Shown here: positions 1-9,401 of the stretch, piece after piece
How positions within the stretch are numbered: position 1 is the first letter of the stretch
How the letters are laid out: each line of letters begins with the position of its first letter
Source of the DNA: an uncultured Pseudodesulfovibrio sp.
GTDB taxonomy: Bacteria > Desulfobacterota > Desulfovibrionia > Desulfovibrionales > Desulfovibrionaceae
Direction: 5' to 3'
Assembly (NCBI RefSeq): GCF_963675635.1
Contig: NZ_OY776488.1
Coordinates: forward strand, 2,190,001 to 2,254,000
DNA length: 64,000 bases
Position numbers and translations under genes: made by a program
Notes under the pieces: model-generated
The model's database searches: none
Told to the model about the DNA's origin: nothing
What the model saw: the letters and a program-made list of their open reading frames with translations, nothing else

Positions 1-2
1 TG

Positions 3-137
3 CGGCTACGCTACATTCTTCTGTTCAAGGATATGCCCAAGACTTTCGACATATATTACTATAATCCGACAGGTCAGGAATGGAAGCTCCGCACGTTCTC
101 TTACATAAAGGATATTAAGAAGATCTTTACCCAATAA
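3..137 (+). CDS. 3' end of an unrecognised protein
   Basis: An open frame enters from the left edge and encodes 44 residues before a TAA stop. The visible tail is rich in aromatic and basic residues (KDMPKTFDIYYYNP, ending IKKIFTQ). A strong terminator follows 20 bases later, so this is probably the real end of a transcribed gene. Too little remains to assign a family; the mix of Tyr, Lys and Ile suggests a soluble or periplasmic domain rather than a membrane protein. Confidence 0.6.
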   Translation, partial: RLRYILLFKDMPKTFDIYYYNPTGQEWKLRTFSYIKDIKKIFTQ

Positions 138-156
138 GGAAACCGTCTCATCAGTA

Positions 157-192
157 AAAAGGCCCGCAACACTCGTTGCGGGCCTTTTTCTT
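157..192. terminator. Bidirectional intrinsic terminator
   Basis: A 10-bp perfect GC-rich stem (GGCCCGCAAC / GTTGCGGGCC) with loop ACTC is flanked by AAAAA on the left and TTTTTCTT on the right. It can therefore end the rightward gene at the window edge and the leftward permease gene, which converge here. Confidence 0.9.
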
Positions 193-1438
193 AATAGATA
201 AGGGGCAGCACCCAACTTAGCCAGCCGGTCATAAGAACAGCTCCGATGACGTTCAGAACACAACCGAGTCCAAGCATTACAGGCAAGGACGCGCCTTTCA
301 TCTCGCCATATGCCAAGGCGTTCGATGTCGTGGCAATGGGGGTCATGAAGGCACATGTGGAGGCTACTCCCACACCCATCATCAGGTACAGAGGATTCAT
401 GCCGTGTCCCTGAGCAGCGTAAAAGGCAATGGTAAAGAAGGCCGCTACGACGGCGGTATTGGACAAGACCTCTGTCAGGAAGATTACCGACAGGGTTGTC
501 AGGAAGAATAAAAGGATAGGAGCCATAGAGCCTTGCAACATCTCACCGGCGAGCACCACAGCCCGCTCATCCAGCTTGAACCAATGTACCACGCCGAACA
601 GGACGCCTAACACCAGGATAAACAACAGCCCTCGACGTGGAACCGATTTGACCAAATCCGATGGGCTGAGCAACGGTCCCTTGCCCACAGAGGAATCCGG
701 CGCCTTTCGCAGAAAGAGCAAACACAGAAAGACTCCAGCAAATCCGAGACTGACCATTGGCGAAAAAAACTCAAATCCAGCCACCTGCTGCCTGAGTACG
801 GCTTCCAACACCCAGTAAATCATATAGAACCAGAACAATCGAACGCCGTATGTCTGACGATCTCCTGCGTCATTTGCATCGCCCAAGCTGTCCACTTGAG
901 CAGTGACCGTACGCGCCGACGACGGCAGACCAAGTCCGGCGGCCACACCCCAGGCGGCAAGCACGAAGACAATCACCAACGGCACAGACCAGAGAAACCA
1001 GTTGAAAAAGGTGATCTGCTCCCGACCCGGGATTTGAAACACATCCAGTGCCGCAAACAGTACGGCGTTGGCGGGAGAACCGATCATGGAGCCCATGCCG
1101 CCGATTGCTGCCCCATATATCGCCGAACACATGAGCACCGTGGTCATGCCCGGAGCGCCCTGCCCTGCAAAATCCCTGTCCAATTTCTTAAGCACAGGGA
1201 TCAGGGTCAATACGGTAATAGTGTTAGGAATAAATGAAGATAGGGCCGCAGCCGCGGCAATAATATACAGAATCAAAAAGGAAGCCTGTCCCCGACTTTT
1301 CTTCAATGCCCAGGACACGAAACTGTCCGTGATCCTGGCAGCAGCCATAAGCTGATAGACAAAGTACCCGCAGAGAAACAGCAGGATCAAAGGCAGGCGC
1401 AACCAAAGATAGGCGAGTATGTCGAATAAGGATTCCAC
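191..1438 (-). CDS. DASS/SLC13-type anion permease
   Basis: 415 residues, almost entirely hydrophobic with about ten predicted membrane segments. It has the two-repeat layout of divalent anion:sodium symporters: IPNTITVL near residue 70 and LSNTAVVAAFF near residue 325 are the paired (S/P)NT tip motifs of the two hairpins that bind Na+ and substrate. A cytoplasmic loop with charged residues (about 190-215) separates the halves. Substrate cannot be read from sequence; dicarboxylate, sulfate or taurine-like anions are the family options. The GTG start is preceded by GGGAG six bases upstream. It converges on the terminator at 157-192. Probably an inner-membrane uptake system. Confidence 0.8.
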   Translation of the reverse strand: MESLFDILAYLWLRLPLILLFLCGYFVYQLMAAARITDSFVSWALKKSRGQASFLILYIIAAAAALSSFIPNTITVLTLIPVLKKLDRDFAGQGAPGMTTVLMCSAIYGAAIGGMGSMIGSPANAVLFAALDVFQIPGREQITFFNWFLWSVPLVIVFVLAAWGVAAGLGLPSSARTVTAQVDSLGDANDAGDRQTYGVRLFWFYMIYWVLEAVLRQQVAGFEFFSPMVSLGFAGVFLCLLFLRKAPDSSVGKGPLLSPSDLVKSVPRRGLLFILVLGVLFGVVHWFKLDERAVVLAGEMLQGSMAPILLFFLTTLSVIFLTEVLSNTAVVAAFFTIAFYAAQGHGMNPLYLMMGVGVASTCAFMTPIATTSNALAYGEMKGASLPVMLGLGCVLNVIGAVLMTGWLSWVLPLIY

Positions 1439-1500
1439 AAAGGCTCCCGACTGAACGTTTCGATCACTGACAATGGACCGTTTTCACGGGAGAATGTCAA

Positions 1501-2742
1501 CTAACCGGGGTAGGCCATTTCCACGCAGGCCACATAACGAGTGCCCTGCACAGTGAAAAAAGGTCTGGAAATCAGACAGGCCTGTTCGCCAGTAAAAGGC
1601 GAAGCAAACGGCGGGGTCACGAATTTTTCATACCCGATATCAAGATATATACTATAGTCTTCCACCGAATGGTCAGACCCTATATTGGTTTTCAGGATCA
1701 CATCAGGACGGTTTGCGGGTTGGGCGGACCCAACTGGAATTCGACGGGTTATCTGCCGACCCTTATCATCAAGAATGAATAGGGATATTATACCATCCAC
1801 CTTGTGCACGAGGCATCTGCATCCGTCTTCAAGCCGCTCCTCAGCTATATTGGACAGTTTGGAACAGACAGCTGAAACACCCTTGAAAGCCTGGGCAAAC
1901 CATTCCTTCCTATGACGGACCAACCTGTTCTTGACCTTAAGATACTTGTCATACGTGGCAACCATCTTTTCTCTGAACAGCTTGGCAGGATCACTTGGAT
2001 CACGATCTTCGCCCTTGGTATAATAATACCCCTGTTGCAAATCTACTCCCGCCAAGAGCAACCGAATGGATTCCTCTTCTGTCTCCACGCCACAACCGAC
2101 TACCGAAGACCCGACATGATCAGCTACCGAAAGAAGCGTTTCAAGCGTTTTGGCTGAATAATCCCTTCGTTCCGCCTCACCAAAAAACGACCTGTTCAGC
2201 TTGACGAATTCCGGACATAGTTTCGAGATTGCAATGTTGAACGACTCATCTACCGAGCACGAATCAAGACATATTTTCACCCCAAGTTCACGAAAGACTC
2301 GACAGAAGCGACCTAATCGATCCAAATCGTACGAGGAGGTCACGCCTTCCAAGACAATATTCCCAGGATTGATACCCAATTTTTCAAGTTTGTCTGACAA
2401 AAAGGCAACATCTGGTTCGATGTACGAGGTAATATCAACATTCACGTTCAGATACAGAAGCATCTCACTATGCGTATCGTGAATCGACGTGAACTTTTCC
2501 AACGCCTTATCCCGACACATTCGATCCACACCGACAACAAGATCTGAACTCAAGTCCTTGTGGAAAAGCATCTGGGTACCCAAACAGCATTCATCCCCAG
2601 CCACCCGCGAAAAAGCCTCAAAACCTATAATCGATTGAGAAGCAATAGCGACCACTGGCTGAAAGAATATATTAACTCGTCTGGATTCGAGAATCTCTCG
2701 TACCTGACTTTCGTCCACCGGGGGACAGGTCTGTTCCACCAT
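1501..2742 (-). CDS. Degenerate EAL-domain protein with C-terminal sensor-like domain
   Basis: 413 residues from the ATG at 2742, chosen because AAGGAG lies 5 bases upstream; an in-frame start at 2823 lacks such a site. The first ~240 residues follow the EAL fold, but most catalytic motifs are altered: EAFSR replaces EALxR, LEGVTS replaces the LExTE loop, LDSCS replaces DDFG, and VKLNRSF lacks the usual Asp. Only the late GVETEEE motif looks normal. The C-terminal ~150 residues resemble the PDC/Cache-like domain often found after EAL domains. I infer a c-di-GMP binder or protein-interaction module rather than an active phosphodiesterase. It is divergent from dnaE. Confidence 0.75.
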   Translation of the reverse strand: MVEQTCPPVDESQVREILESRRVNIFFQPVVAIASQSIIGFEAFSRVAGDECCLGTQMLFHKDLSSDLVVGVDRMCRDKALEKFTSIHDTHSEMLLYLNVNVDITSYIEPDVAFLSDKLEKLGINPGNIVLEGVTSSYDLDRLGRFCRVFRELGVKICLDSCSVDESFNIAISKLCPEFVKLNRSFFGEAERRDYSAKTLETLLSVADHVGSSVVGCGVETEEESIRLLLAGVDLQQGYYYTKGEDRDPSDPAKLFREKMVATYDKYLKVKNRLVRHRKEWFAQAFKGVSAVCSKLSNIAEERLEDGCRCLVHKVDGIISLFILDDKGRQITRRIPVGSAQPANRPDVILKTNIGSDHSVEDYSIYLDIGYEKFVTPPFASPFTGEQACLISRPFFTVQGTRYVACVEMAYPG

Positions 2743-2983
2743 GCGCACTCCTTTTGTCCCTATCAGACAACAGGCCATAAAGAATAAAGACGGCACGCTA
2801 CTCTCGTTGATATACGTGGTCAACTGTTCATATATTGCACCACACGGCCAAATCTACAAATATCTTTATAATTCGATATGTTGTCGACAAATCGAAACTA
2901 TCACCAGTTCGCTTCTTCCAAAGCCTCAAGTAATCCAGTATGCTTTGAGGTCTTGATTAAACCGCATTTCCACAGGGAGTACC

Positions 2984-5900
2984 GTGGCCGAATTCGTTCA
3001 CCTTCACGTCCATACAGAATACAGTCTTCTGGACGGCGCAATCCGCATCAACGATCTGCTTTCACGAGCCAAAGACCTCGGCATGCCTGCCGTTGCCATT
3101 ACCGATCACGGGTCCATGTTCGGAGCCGCGACCTTCTACATGGCGGCGATGGACATGGGTATCAAACCCATTATCGGCTGTGAAGTCTATGTGGCTCCCG
3201 GCGACATCGACGATGAAAAAGCGCACGAACGCAAGGAAAAGGGCGGCGGTTACCATCTGGTCCTGCTTGCCAAGAACCGCAAGGGGTACCAGAATCTGAC
3301 CAAGCTGGTGACAACAGGCTATCTGGACGGTTTCTACTACAAGCCCCGTGTCTGCAAAAATCTGCTCAAGAAGCATTCCGAAGGACTCATCGCCCTATCC
3401 GCCTGCCTCGCGGGAGAAGTGCCCCGCAAGCTCATGAACGAGGGACTGAACGAAGGCGTGGAGATGGCAAAGACCTATGAGTCCATCTTCCCCGGCAATT
3501 TTTACCTTGAATTACAGGACAACGGCATCGGCAAGCAGACCAGACTCAATGAGTTGCTCATCAAGTGCGCCGAGAAAACAGGACTGCCCCTCGTCGCCAC
3601 CAATGACTGCCACTATCTGACCGCCGAGGACTACGAAGCGCACGACACCCTGCTCTGCATCCAGACACAGACCACTGTTGATGCTGAAAAACGTTTCAGG
3701 ATGGATACGCAGGAGCTGTATTTCAAAACGCCCGAGGAGATGGAAAAGGCGTTTGCTCATGTGCCGGAAGCCATTCTCAACACCCAGCGTATTGCCGAGC
3801 AATGCAACCTCGAAATCGAACTGGGCAACTATTATTTCCCGGAATACACACTGTCCGAGGGCGTGTCGAACATGGACGAGGAGTTCGACAAACTCTGCCG
3901 CGCCGGGCTCAAACGACGGCTGGAGACCATTACATATGATGTAGACGAAAAGGTCTACTGGGATCGTCTGGACTATGAACTCGGCGTCATCATCGAGATG
4001 GGATTCCCGGCCTACTTCCTCATCGTGCAGGACTTCATCAACTGGGCCAAGGACAACCGTATTCCCGTCGGCCCCGGGCGTGGTTCCGCTGCCGGTTCTA
4101 TTGTGGCATGGTCACTCAAGATCACCAACCTCGATCCGCTCCCGTATGACCTGCTGTTCGAGCGTTTCCTGAACGTCGAACGCGTATCCATGCCTGATAT
4201 CGACGTTGACTTCTGTGAACGCCGTCGTCTTGAGGTCGTGAAATACTGCGCTGAAAAGTACGGTCACGACCGCGTGGCGCAGATTACCACCTTCGGCACC
4301 ATGAAGACCAAGGCGGTCATCAAGGATGTCGGTCGCGCACTCGGCATGACATTCGGCGAGACAGACCGTATCGCCAAGCTCATCCCGGACGATCCGGCTC
4401 TTATAGCCAAGCTGCTCGGCGTTGAAAAAGCCAAGATCAACGTTCCCAACGCAGTCAAGGCCGTGGTCGAGCTGGACGACATGGTAGCGACTGACCCCAA
4501 GATCGCCAAGCTCATCGACATTTCCACCCGCCTTGAGGGGCTCTGCCGACACGCCTCCACTCACGCGGCGGGCGTCGTCATCTCGGACAAGCCCATGGTT
4601 GAGTATCTTCCTCTCTACAAAGGGAAGAAGGGTGAAATCGTGACCCAGTTCGACATGAAAAAAGTCGAAAAAGTCGGCTTGATCAAGTTCGACTTCCTGG
4701 GACTGCGCACCATGACGGTCATTGAAGACTGCCTGGACATCATTCGGGAACAGGGCAAAAAAGCCCCGGATCTTGACACACTGGCGCTCGATGACCCGGA
4801 CACTTTCGCAATTTTCGCCAAAGGCGACACCGACGGAATCTTTCAGGTTGAGTCATCAGGCATGCGCAAATATCTCCGAATGCTGCGCCCCGACTGCTTT
4901 GAAGACATCGTCGCCATGCTCGCCCTTTACCGCCCAGGCCCGCTGGGCATGATCGGTTCTCAAGGTGTCAGCATGGTTGATGAATTCATCATGCGTAAAC
5001 ACGGGGATATCGAAGTCTCCTACCCGCACCCTTCGCTGGAGGACACGCTCAAGCCGACCTACGGTGTCATGGTTTATCAGGAACAGGTCATGGCGACCGC
5101 CATGACTGTTGCCAACTATTCACTCGGCGAAGGTGACCTACTTCGCCGCGCCATGGGTAAGAAGATCGCCGAAGAGATGGCCAAGCAGCGGTCCCGCTTC
5201 CTCGAAGGCTCACGGGAAAACGAAATCCCCGACAAGGTCGCCAACGAAATTTTCGACACCATGGAAAAATTCGCGGCATACGGTTTCAACAAATCGCATT
5301 CCGCCGCATACGCACTCATTTCCTACCATACCGCCTATCTCAAGGCGCACTTCCCGGTAGAGTTCATGGCCGCCCTCATGTCCACGGAAATGAACAACAC
5401 AGAAAAGATCATCATGTATATCAACGCATGCCGCGACATGGAGATCACTGTCAAACAGCCCAACATCAATGCAGGCCATGCCCGATTCTCGGTACTCGAG
5501 GGCGACATTCTCTATGCCATGGCTGCCATCAAGAACGTGGGCGAAGAAGCCATCAACGAGATCGTGGTCGAACGAAACGCTGGTGGCCCATTCAAGGACA
5601 TTTTCGATTTCTGCGAACGGGTGAACCTGCGTCGTGTGACCAAGCGTGTATTGGAATCACTCATTAAAGCAGGAGCGCTTGACTGTTTCAACTGTTCCCG
5701 CGCCGCCCTTCTTGAAGATCTGGAAAAGGCTGTTGCCATCGGGCAGAAAAAGGCCAAGGAAAAAGATTCCGGCATGCTCAACATGCTGGACATGCTCGGC
5801 GGCGGAGGACAAAGCGCTCCGGCTCATTCGCCCACATGTTCAGACATCGAAGAATTCGACGACAAGGAAAAACTCGCCCTTGAGAAAGAGGTTCTCGGGT

Positions 5901-6526
5901 TTTTCCTGTCCGGTCATCCCCTGCTTGCCTATCGACAGGATCTGGCCCGCTTGCGGACCATCACTCTTGAAGACTGCAAAAACATCCCCAACGGAACCGA
6001 AGTGCGTGTGGCCGTCATCATACCGGACTACAAGCAGTTCATCACCAAACGAGGCGACGCCATGGCATTCTGCGTGGCCGAAGACCTGACCACGTCCGGT
6101 GAAATCACCATGCTGCCCAAGGTCTATGCCGATGCGCGCGAACTGATCGACGCGGACCGACCGCTCATGGTGCAGGGCAAGATCGACGTCCGAGAGGAAC
6201 CCGGTCAGGAAGAAGCGCCCAAGTCAGCCAAAATCCTGGCCGACAAAGTCATGTTCCTGGCCGATGCTGTTCAGGGTTCTGATAAGCCAGTTCCGCTCTG
6301 GATCGGTGAAAAAAACGCTGAGGACGCACACCTCAACAATCTCAAAGCCATTTTGCAGCGTTATCCCGGCAACACGCATGTCACGCTCGGTGTCATCACC
6401 AGAGAAAGCGTGGTAACACTCAAGCTCGGCCATAGCTGGAAGATCTTCCCAAGCCGCGAATTCTGGAAAGACGTGGAGAAGTGGCAGAACGGCGACGCCC
6501 TGAAACATCAGGCGGCGATGGATTAA
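2984..6526 (+). CDS. dnaE: DNA polymerase III subunit alpha
   Basis: 1180 residues, the usual length for DnaE. The N-terminal PHP domain starts with HLHVHTEYSLLDG (residues 6-18). The polymerase core carries PDIDVDF at 404-410, whose Asp405 and Asp407 are the catalytic metal ligands, and KFDFLGLRT supplies the third Asp. A helix-hairpin-helix region, an OB-fold and a C-terminal tau-binding segment follow. The GTG start has AGGGAG five bases upstream. It is the replicative polymerase of the holoenzyme. A 160-bp gap separates it from the divergent EAL gene, so its promoter should lie there. Confidence 0.97.
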   Translation: MAEFVHLHVHTEYSLLDGAIRINDLLSRAKDLGMPAVAITDHGSMFGAATFYMAAMDMGIKPIIGCEVYVAPGDIDDEKAHERKEKGGGYHLVLLAKNRKGYQNLTKLVTTGYLDGFYYKPRVCKNLLKKHSEGLIALSACLAGEVPRKLMNEGLNEGVEMAKTYESIFPGNFYLELQDNGIGKQTRLNELLIKCAEKTGLPLVATNDCHYLTAEDYEAHDTLLCIQTQTTVDAEKRFRMDTQELYFKTPEEMEKAFAHVPEAILNTQRIAEQCNLEIELGNYYFPEYTLSEGVSNMDEEFDKLCRAGLKRRLETITYDVDEKVYWDRLDYELGVIIEMGFPAYFLIVQDFINWAKDNRIPVGPGRGSAAGSIVAWSLKITNLDPLPYDLLFERFLNVERVSMPDIDVDFCERRRLEVVKYCAEKYGHDRVAQITTFGTMKTKAVIKDVGRALGMTFGETDRIAKLIPDDPALIAKLLGVEKAKINVPNAVKAVVELDDMVATDPKIAKLIDISTRLEGLCRHASTHAAGVVISDKPMVEYLPLYKGKKGEIVTQFDMKKVEKVGLIKFDFLGLRTMTVIEDCLDIIREQGKKAPDLDTLALDDPDTFAIFAKGDTDGIFQVESSGMRKYLRMLRPDCFEDIVAMLALYRPGPLGMIGSQGVSMVDEFIMRKHGDIEVSYPHPSLEDTLKPTYGVMVYQEQVMATAMTVANYSLGEGDLLRRAMGKKIAEEMAKQRSRFLEGSRENEIPDKVANEIFDTMEKFAAYGFNKSHSAAYALISYHTAYLKAHFPVEFMAALMSTEMNNTEKIIMYINACRDMEITVKQPNINAGHARFSVLEGDILYAMAAIKNVGEEAINEIVVERNAGGPFKDIFDFCERVNLRRVTKRVLESLIKAGALDCFNCSRAALLEDLEKAVAIGQKKAKEKDSGMLNMLDMLGGGGQSAPAHSPTCSDIEEFDDKEKLALEKEVLGFFLSGHPLLAYRQDLARLRTITLEDCKNIPNGTEVRVAVIIPDYKQFITKRGDAMAFCVAEDLTTSGEITMLPKVYADARELIDADRPLMVQGKIDVREEPGQEEAPKSAKILADKVMFLADAVQGSDKPVPLWIGEKNAEDAHLNNLKAILQRYPGNTHVTLGVITRESVVTLKLGHSWKIFPSREFWKDVEKWQNGDALKHQAAMD

Positions 6527-6530
6527 GGAT

Positions 6531-6604
6531 ATGCCTCCGGCGACTGGGGGAAGGTGAGGCAGGAAAGCTCTTTTCAAAAAGTTTCCTGTCCCACCTTCCC
6601 TCAG
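6531..6604. repeat. Dispersed hairpin repeat (copy 1)
   Basis: ATGCCTCCGGCG at 6531 is followed by a long imperfect hairpin at 6544-6604 whose arms are CTGGGGGAAGGTG/GGCAGGAAA and their near complements, closed around CTTTTCAAAAAGTTTCC (6570-6586). The same 17-mer recurs at 60056-60072 and the leading box recurs at 59844. It sits just after the dnaE stop and may also end transcription. Confidence 0.7.
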
Positions 6605-6665
6605 ATCCCCAACGCCACTCTCCTTCCCAAACTTGTCATGTGCACTTCGCGCAGAGTGAGGACCA

Positions 6666-7862
6666 ATGCAGATCACACGCACGAACCATATACTGTATTT
6701 CACGACACTGGTGTGCATGGCTATCGCGCTGACCGGCTGTAGCGCCAACAGGTCTCCCATGCCGGAGGGACTTCTACATGAAGGCCAGTTACCGGAATAT
6801 GAATATATTCGCTTTTATGGAGACTCGGCGCCGGAAAAGGTCGCCATGAGCAAACTCATGCACCAATGGGCCTTGCAGGAAGTCGTATCCGATCAGAGTG
6901 ATGATTTCACGGTACTCAGCCTGTCCGGAGGTGGAGCCGATGGTGCTTTCGGCGCAGGATTCCTGACCGGATGGACTTCTCGCGGCGACAGGCCTGTTTT
7001 CACTTTCGTTACCGGGGTCAGTACCGGAGCACTCATCGCACCCTTTGCCTTTCTCGGACCGGAACACGACGCCACTCTCAAGCTCCTGTACACCACGTTC
7101 AAAACAAAACACCTCGTACTCAACCGCCCTATCGGTTCAGCCCTTGCCGGTGATTCCCTGTTCAATGTGACGCCGTTTAAACTGGCGTTAAAGACCTACG
7201 TAAACGATGAAATTATCAACAAAATTGCCACAGAACACCGCAAGGGCCGCCGTCTGTTCGTCGGCACGACCAACCTTGACGAAATGCGACCCGTTTATTG
7301 GAACATCGGAGCCATCGCCCAAATACAGACCGAAAAGGCACGCCAACTCATCCGGGACATAATCCTGGCCTCGGCGTCTATCCCGGTGGCGTTCCCCCCC
7401 ATGTACTTCTCGCTTGAGATCAATGGGGAAAAATATCAGGAAATGCATGTGGACGGTGGTATCACGAATCAGGTCTTTGCCTACCCTCCCAGCGTACACA
7501 TGAAAAAAACGCTCAACGAACTCGGCATTTCCAGAAAGATCATTCTCTATGTCATCCGCAATGATACGTTGTTATCCAAACCTGTCCAGGTAAGGCCGAA
7601 CCTTGGGGCCATCGCTTCCCGCTCACTGTCCGGCCTGATTCGCAATCAGGGAATCGGAGATCTTTACCGGATATTCTACGTGGCACAACGGGATGGCGCA
7701 GACTTCAATCTCGCATTCATCCCGCCGACTTTTCAGGCCGATTCAAATGAGTTGTTCGATCCTGCATACATGGCCAAACTTTTCAAGGTCGGCCAGGATA
7801 TGGCCAAGGGTACAAAGCCCTGGCACAAAACACCACCATCTGATTTCAACCCTCAACAGTGA
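6666..7862 (+). CDS. Patatin-like phospholipase, lipoprotein
   Basis: 398 residues. A signal peptide ends in the lipobox LTGC (Cys25), so the mature protein should be lipid-anchored. The patatin fold signatures are all present: a glycine-rich oxyanion segment SLSGGGADGAFGAG (about 85-98), the nucleophile elbow GVSTG with Ser119, and the catalytic dyad motif VDGG with Asp263. The expected activity is lipid acyl hydrolysis in the envelope, but substrate is unknown. It ends 10 bases before the MazG-like gene and may be co-transcribed with the following small genes. A 140-base gap with the hairpin repeat separates it from dnaE. Confidence 0.88.
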   Translation: MQITRTNHILYFTTLVCMAIALTGCSANRSPMPEGLLHEGQLPEYEYIRFYGDSAPEKVAMSKLMHQWALQEVVSDQSDDFTVLSLSGGGADGAFGAGFLTGWTSRGDRPVFTFVTGVSTGALIAPFAFLGPEHDATLKLLYTTFKTKHLVLNRPIGSALAGDSLFNVTPFKLALKTYVNDEIINKIATEHRKGRRLFVGTTNLDEMRPVYWNIGAIAQIQTEKARQLIRDIILASASIPVAFPPMYFSLEINGEKYQEMHVDGGITNQVFAYPPSVHMKKTLNELGISRKIILYVIRNDTLLSKPVQVRPNLGAIASRSLSGLIRNQGIGDLYRIFYVAQRDGADFNLAFIPPTFQADSNELFDPAYMAKLFKVGQDMAKGTKPWHKTPPSDFNPQQ

Positions 7863-7872
7863 TAAGAATACC

Positions 7873-8238
7873 ATGGACTCACTCAAACAACTCGATGAAC
7901 GTCACCGCACATTCGTGGAAGAACGCAACTGGCAGAAACATCAATCGCCCAAGAACCTCGCCATGGCCCTGACCGCAGAAGTGGGGGAACTGGTTGAGCA
8001 CTTCCAGTGGTTGACTACGGAGGAGAGTTGGGAGGTAAGCGGCAAGAAAAAGGAAGCCGTGGCCGAAGAGCTGGCCGATGTTCTGATCTATCTGACTCGC
8101 ATGTCAGCGGAGCTGGGCATTGATCTGGTTGCGGCTGCCCATGAAAAATGCGAGAGAAACGAGCGCAAGTACCCGGCGGAAGAATTTCAGGGCGGCAATC
8201 GTCGCCCCCACGAGTACAAGGATCGCGACAAGTATTAA
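7873..8238 (+). CDS. MazG-like nucleotide pyrophosphohydrolase
   Basis: 121 residues. The start FVEERNW and the motifs AEVGELVEHFQW and EELADVLIYL match the RS21-C6/MazG-like single-domain family, in which the Glu and Asp residues of ExxE and ExxD bind Mg2+. These enzymes hydrolyse (d)NTPs, often dCTP or modified nucleotides, to monophosphates and act as house-cleaning enzymes. The ATG at 7873 lies 10 bases after the patatin stop. The short basic and acidic tail (RRPHEYKDRDKY) is typical of the family. Confidence 0.85.
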   Translation: MDSLKQLDERHRTFVEERNWQKHQSPKNLAMALTAEVGELVEHFQWLTTEESWEVSGKKKEAVAEELADVLIYLTRMSAELGIDLVAAAHEKCERNERKYPAEEFQGGNRRPHEYKDRDKY

Positions 8239-8256
8239 AAAACGAGGGACAGTCTT

Positions 8257-8637
8257 ATGCCCGGCAAATGGAAATTGACCATCACGCAGGATTTTTCGGC
8301 ATCACACCAACTGCGCAACTACGGCGGCAAATGCGAAAACATGCACGGCCACAACTTCGGCGTGGAAGTGGTGGTGGAAGGCGACAAGCTGGACGAAAAG
8401 GTTCAGTACCTCGTCGACTTCAAGGAAATTAAACGACGCACCAAAGACGTGCTGGAAAAACTCGACCACAAGCATTTGAACGAGGTGGAGTGCTTTACCG
8501 AGGTCAATCCGTCTTCCGAGAACATTGCCATGTATATATATAATGAATTGAACGGGAACCTGCCGGACGCAGTCCGACTGGTCGAAGTTTCTGTTTCGGA
8601 GAAGGAATCGTCCAAGGCAACCTACTGGGAAGAATAG
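8257..8637 (+). CDS. queD: 6-carboxy-5,6,7,8-tetrahydropterin synthase
   Basis: 126 residues, the usual QueD/PTPS length. The zinc-binding pattern is clear: FSASHQL supplies the first His, and CENMHGHNF carries the catalytic Cys and the HxH pair. The later LDHKHLNE and the C-terminal VSVSEKESSKATY motif fit QueD, which converts dihydroneopterin triphosphate to 6-carboxytetrahydropterin in queuosine biosynthesis. CGAGGGA lies before the ATG. No queC or queE is adjacent, so the pathway must be scattered. Confidence 0.9.
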   Translation: MPGKWKLTITQDFSASHQLRNYGGKCENMHGHNFGVEVVVEGDKLDEKVQYLVDFKEIKRRTKDVLEKLDHKHLNEVECFTEVNPSSENIAMYIYNELNGNLPDAVRLVEVSVSEKESSKATYWEE

Positions 8638-8639
8638 CC

Positions 8640-8894
8640 GTGTCTGACAAAAAAAAAGAAAAACGGGGCGAGATCAACGGCATGTCCTATGGTAAGATCA
8701 TGACCAGTCTGCTCATCCCCAAGGATTCGCGCAGTAATCCCAAACGTATTCTGAGCGGCATTGCATTTCTTGCGTTTGTCTGCTTTTTCCTGTTCGCAGC
8801 ACTCGGCAAGGGCTGTCAACGCGACATCCTCCAGCAACAGGAGGAACAGCAGATCAGTCAGCAGACCACTGCCGCCCCCGAAAGGATGGTGTAA
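8640..8894 (+). CDS. Small one-helix membrane protein, unknown
   Basis: 84 residues beginning at a GTG two bases after the queD stop. The N-terminus is strongly basic (KKKEKRGE), followed near residues 40-60 by a hydrophobic segment (IAFLAFVCFFLFAALG) and a Gln/Glu-rich tail that includes one Cys. This predicts a small inner-membrane protein with a short periplasmic or cytoplasmic tail. I do not recognise a family. Tight packing between queD and dtd suggests translation within one operon. Confidence 0.65.
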   Translation: MSDKKKEKRGEINGMSYGKIMTSLLIPKDSRSNPKRILSGIAFLAFVCFFLFAALGKGCQRDILQQQEEQQISQQTTAAPERMV

Positions 8895-8897
8895 GAT

Positions 8898-9362
8898 ATG
8901 CGTCTGGTCATCCAGCGTGTTTCAGACGCAAAGGTCACGGTCAACGAAACTGTTGTCGGTGAAATCGGTACAGGTCTGCTCGTGCTTGCCGGATTCGGCC
9001 AGGCCGATGAAGCGGATCTGCCCGGCAAGCCTGTCTGGAAGAAGATGCTCGACAAACTTTTCAATCTACGCATCTTCCCGGATGATGAGGGAAAAATGAA
9101 CAGATCGCTCGCAGACATTCAAGGCGATCTCATGCTCATCTCCCAATTCACTCTGTATGCGGACTGCAAAAAAGGCCGCCGCCCGTCCTTCACCAATGCC
9201 TGTCATCCGTATATCGCGGAATCCCTGTTCGACCGCTTTGTGGAAGACGCACGCAAGGAAACACCGGGGCTTTTCGCCACAGGCCGTTTCGGTGCTGAAA
9301 TGCATCTGGACTTCACCAACTGGGGACCAGTCACCATCATTCTCGATTCGGACGATCTGTAA
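8898..9362 (+). CDS. dtd: D-aminoacyl-tRNA deacylase
   Basis: 154 residues. The family signatures SQFTLYAD and GRRPSF are present, and the C-terminal NWGPVT contains the Gly-cisPro pair of the dimer interface, with one extra Trp compared with the usual NGPVT. DTD removes D-amino acids (and glycine from tRNA-Ala) mischarged on tRNA. It begins four bases after the preceding small membrane protein, in the same probable operon. Confidence 0.93.
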   Translation: MRLVIQRVSDAKVTVNETVVGEIGTGLLVLAGFGQADEADLPGKPVWKKMLDKLFNLRIFPDDEGKMNRSLADIQGDLMLISQFTLYADCKKGRRPSFTNACHPYIAESLFDRFVEDARKETPGLFATGRFGAEMHLDFTNWGPVTIILDSDDL

Positions 9363-9401
9363 GTCATCGTCCTCACACACCGGATATCTTAAACTGATAA
9401 A

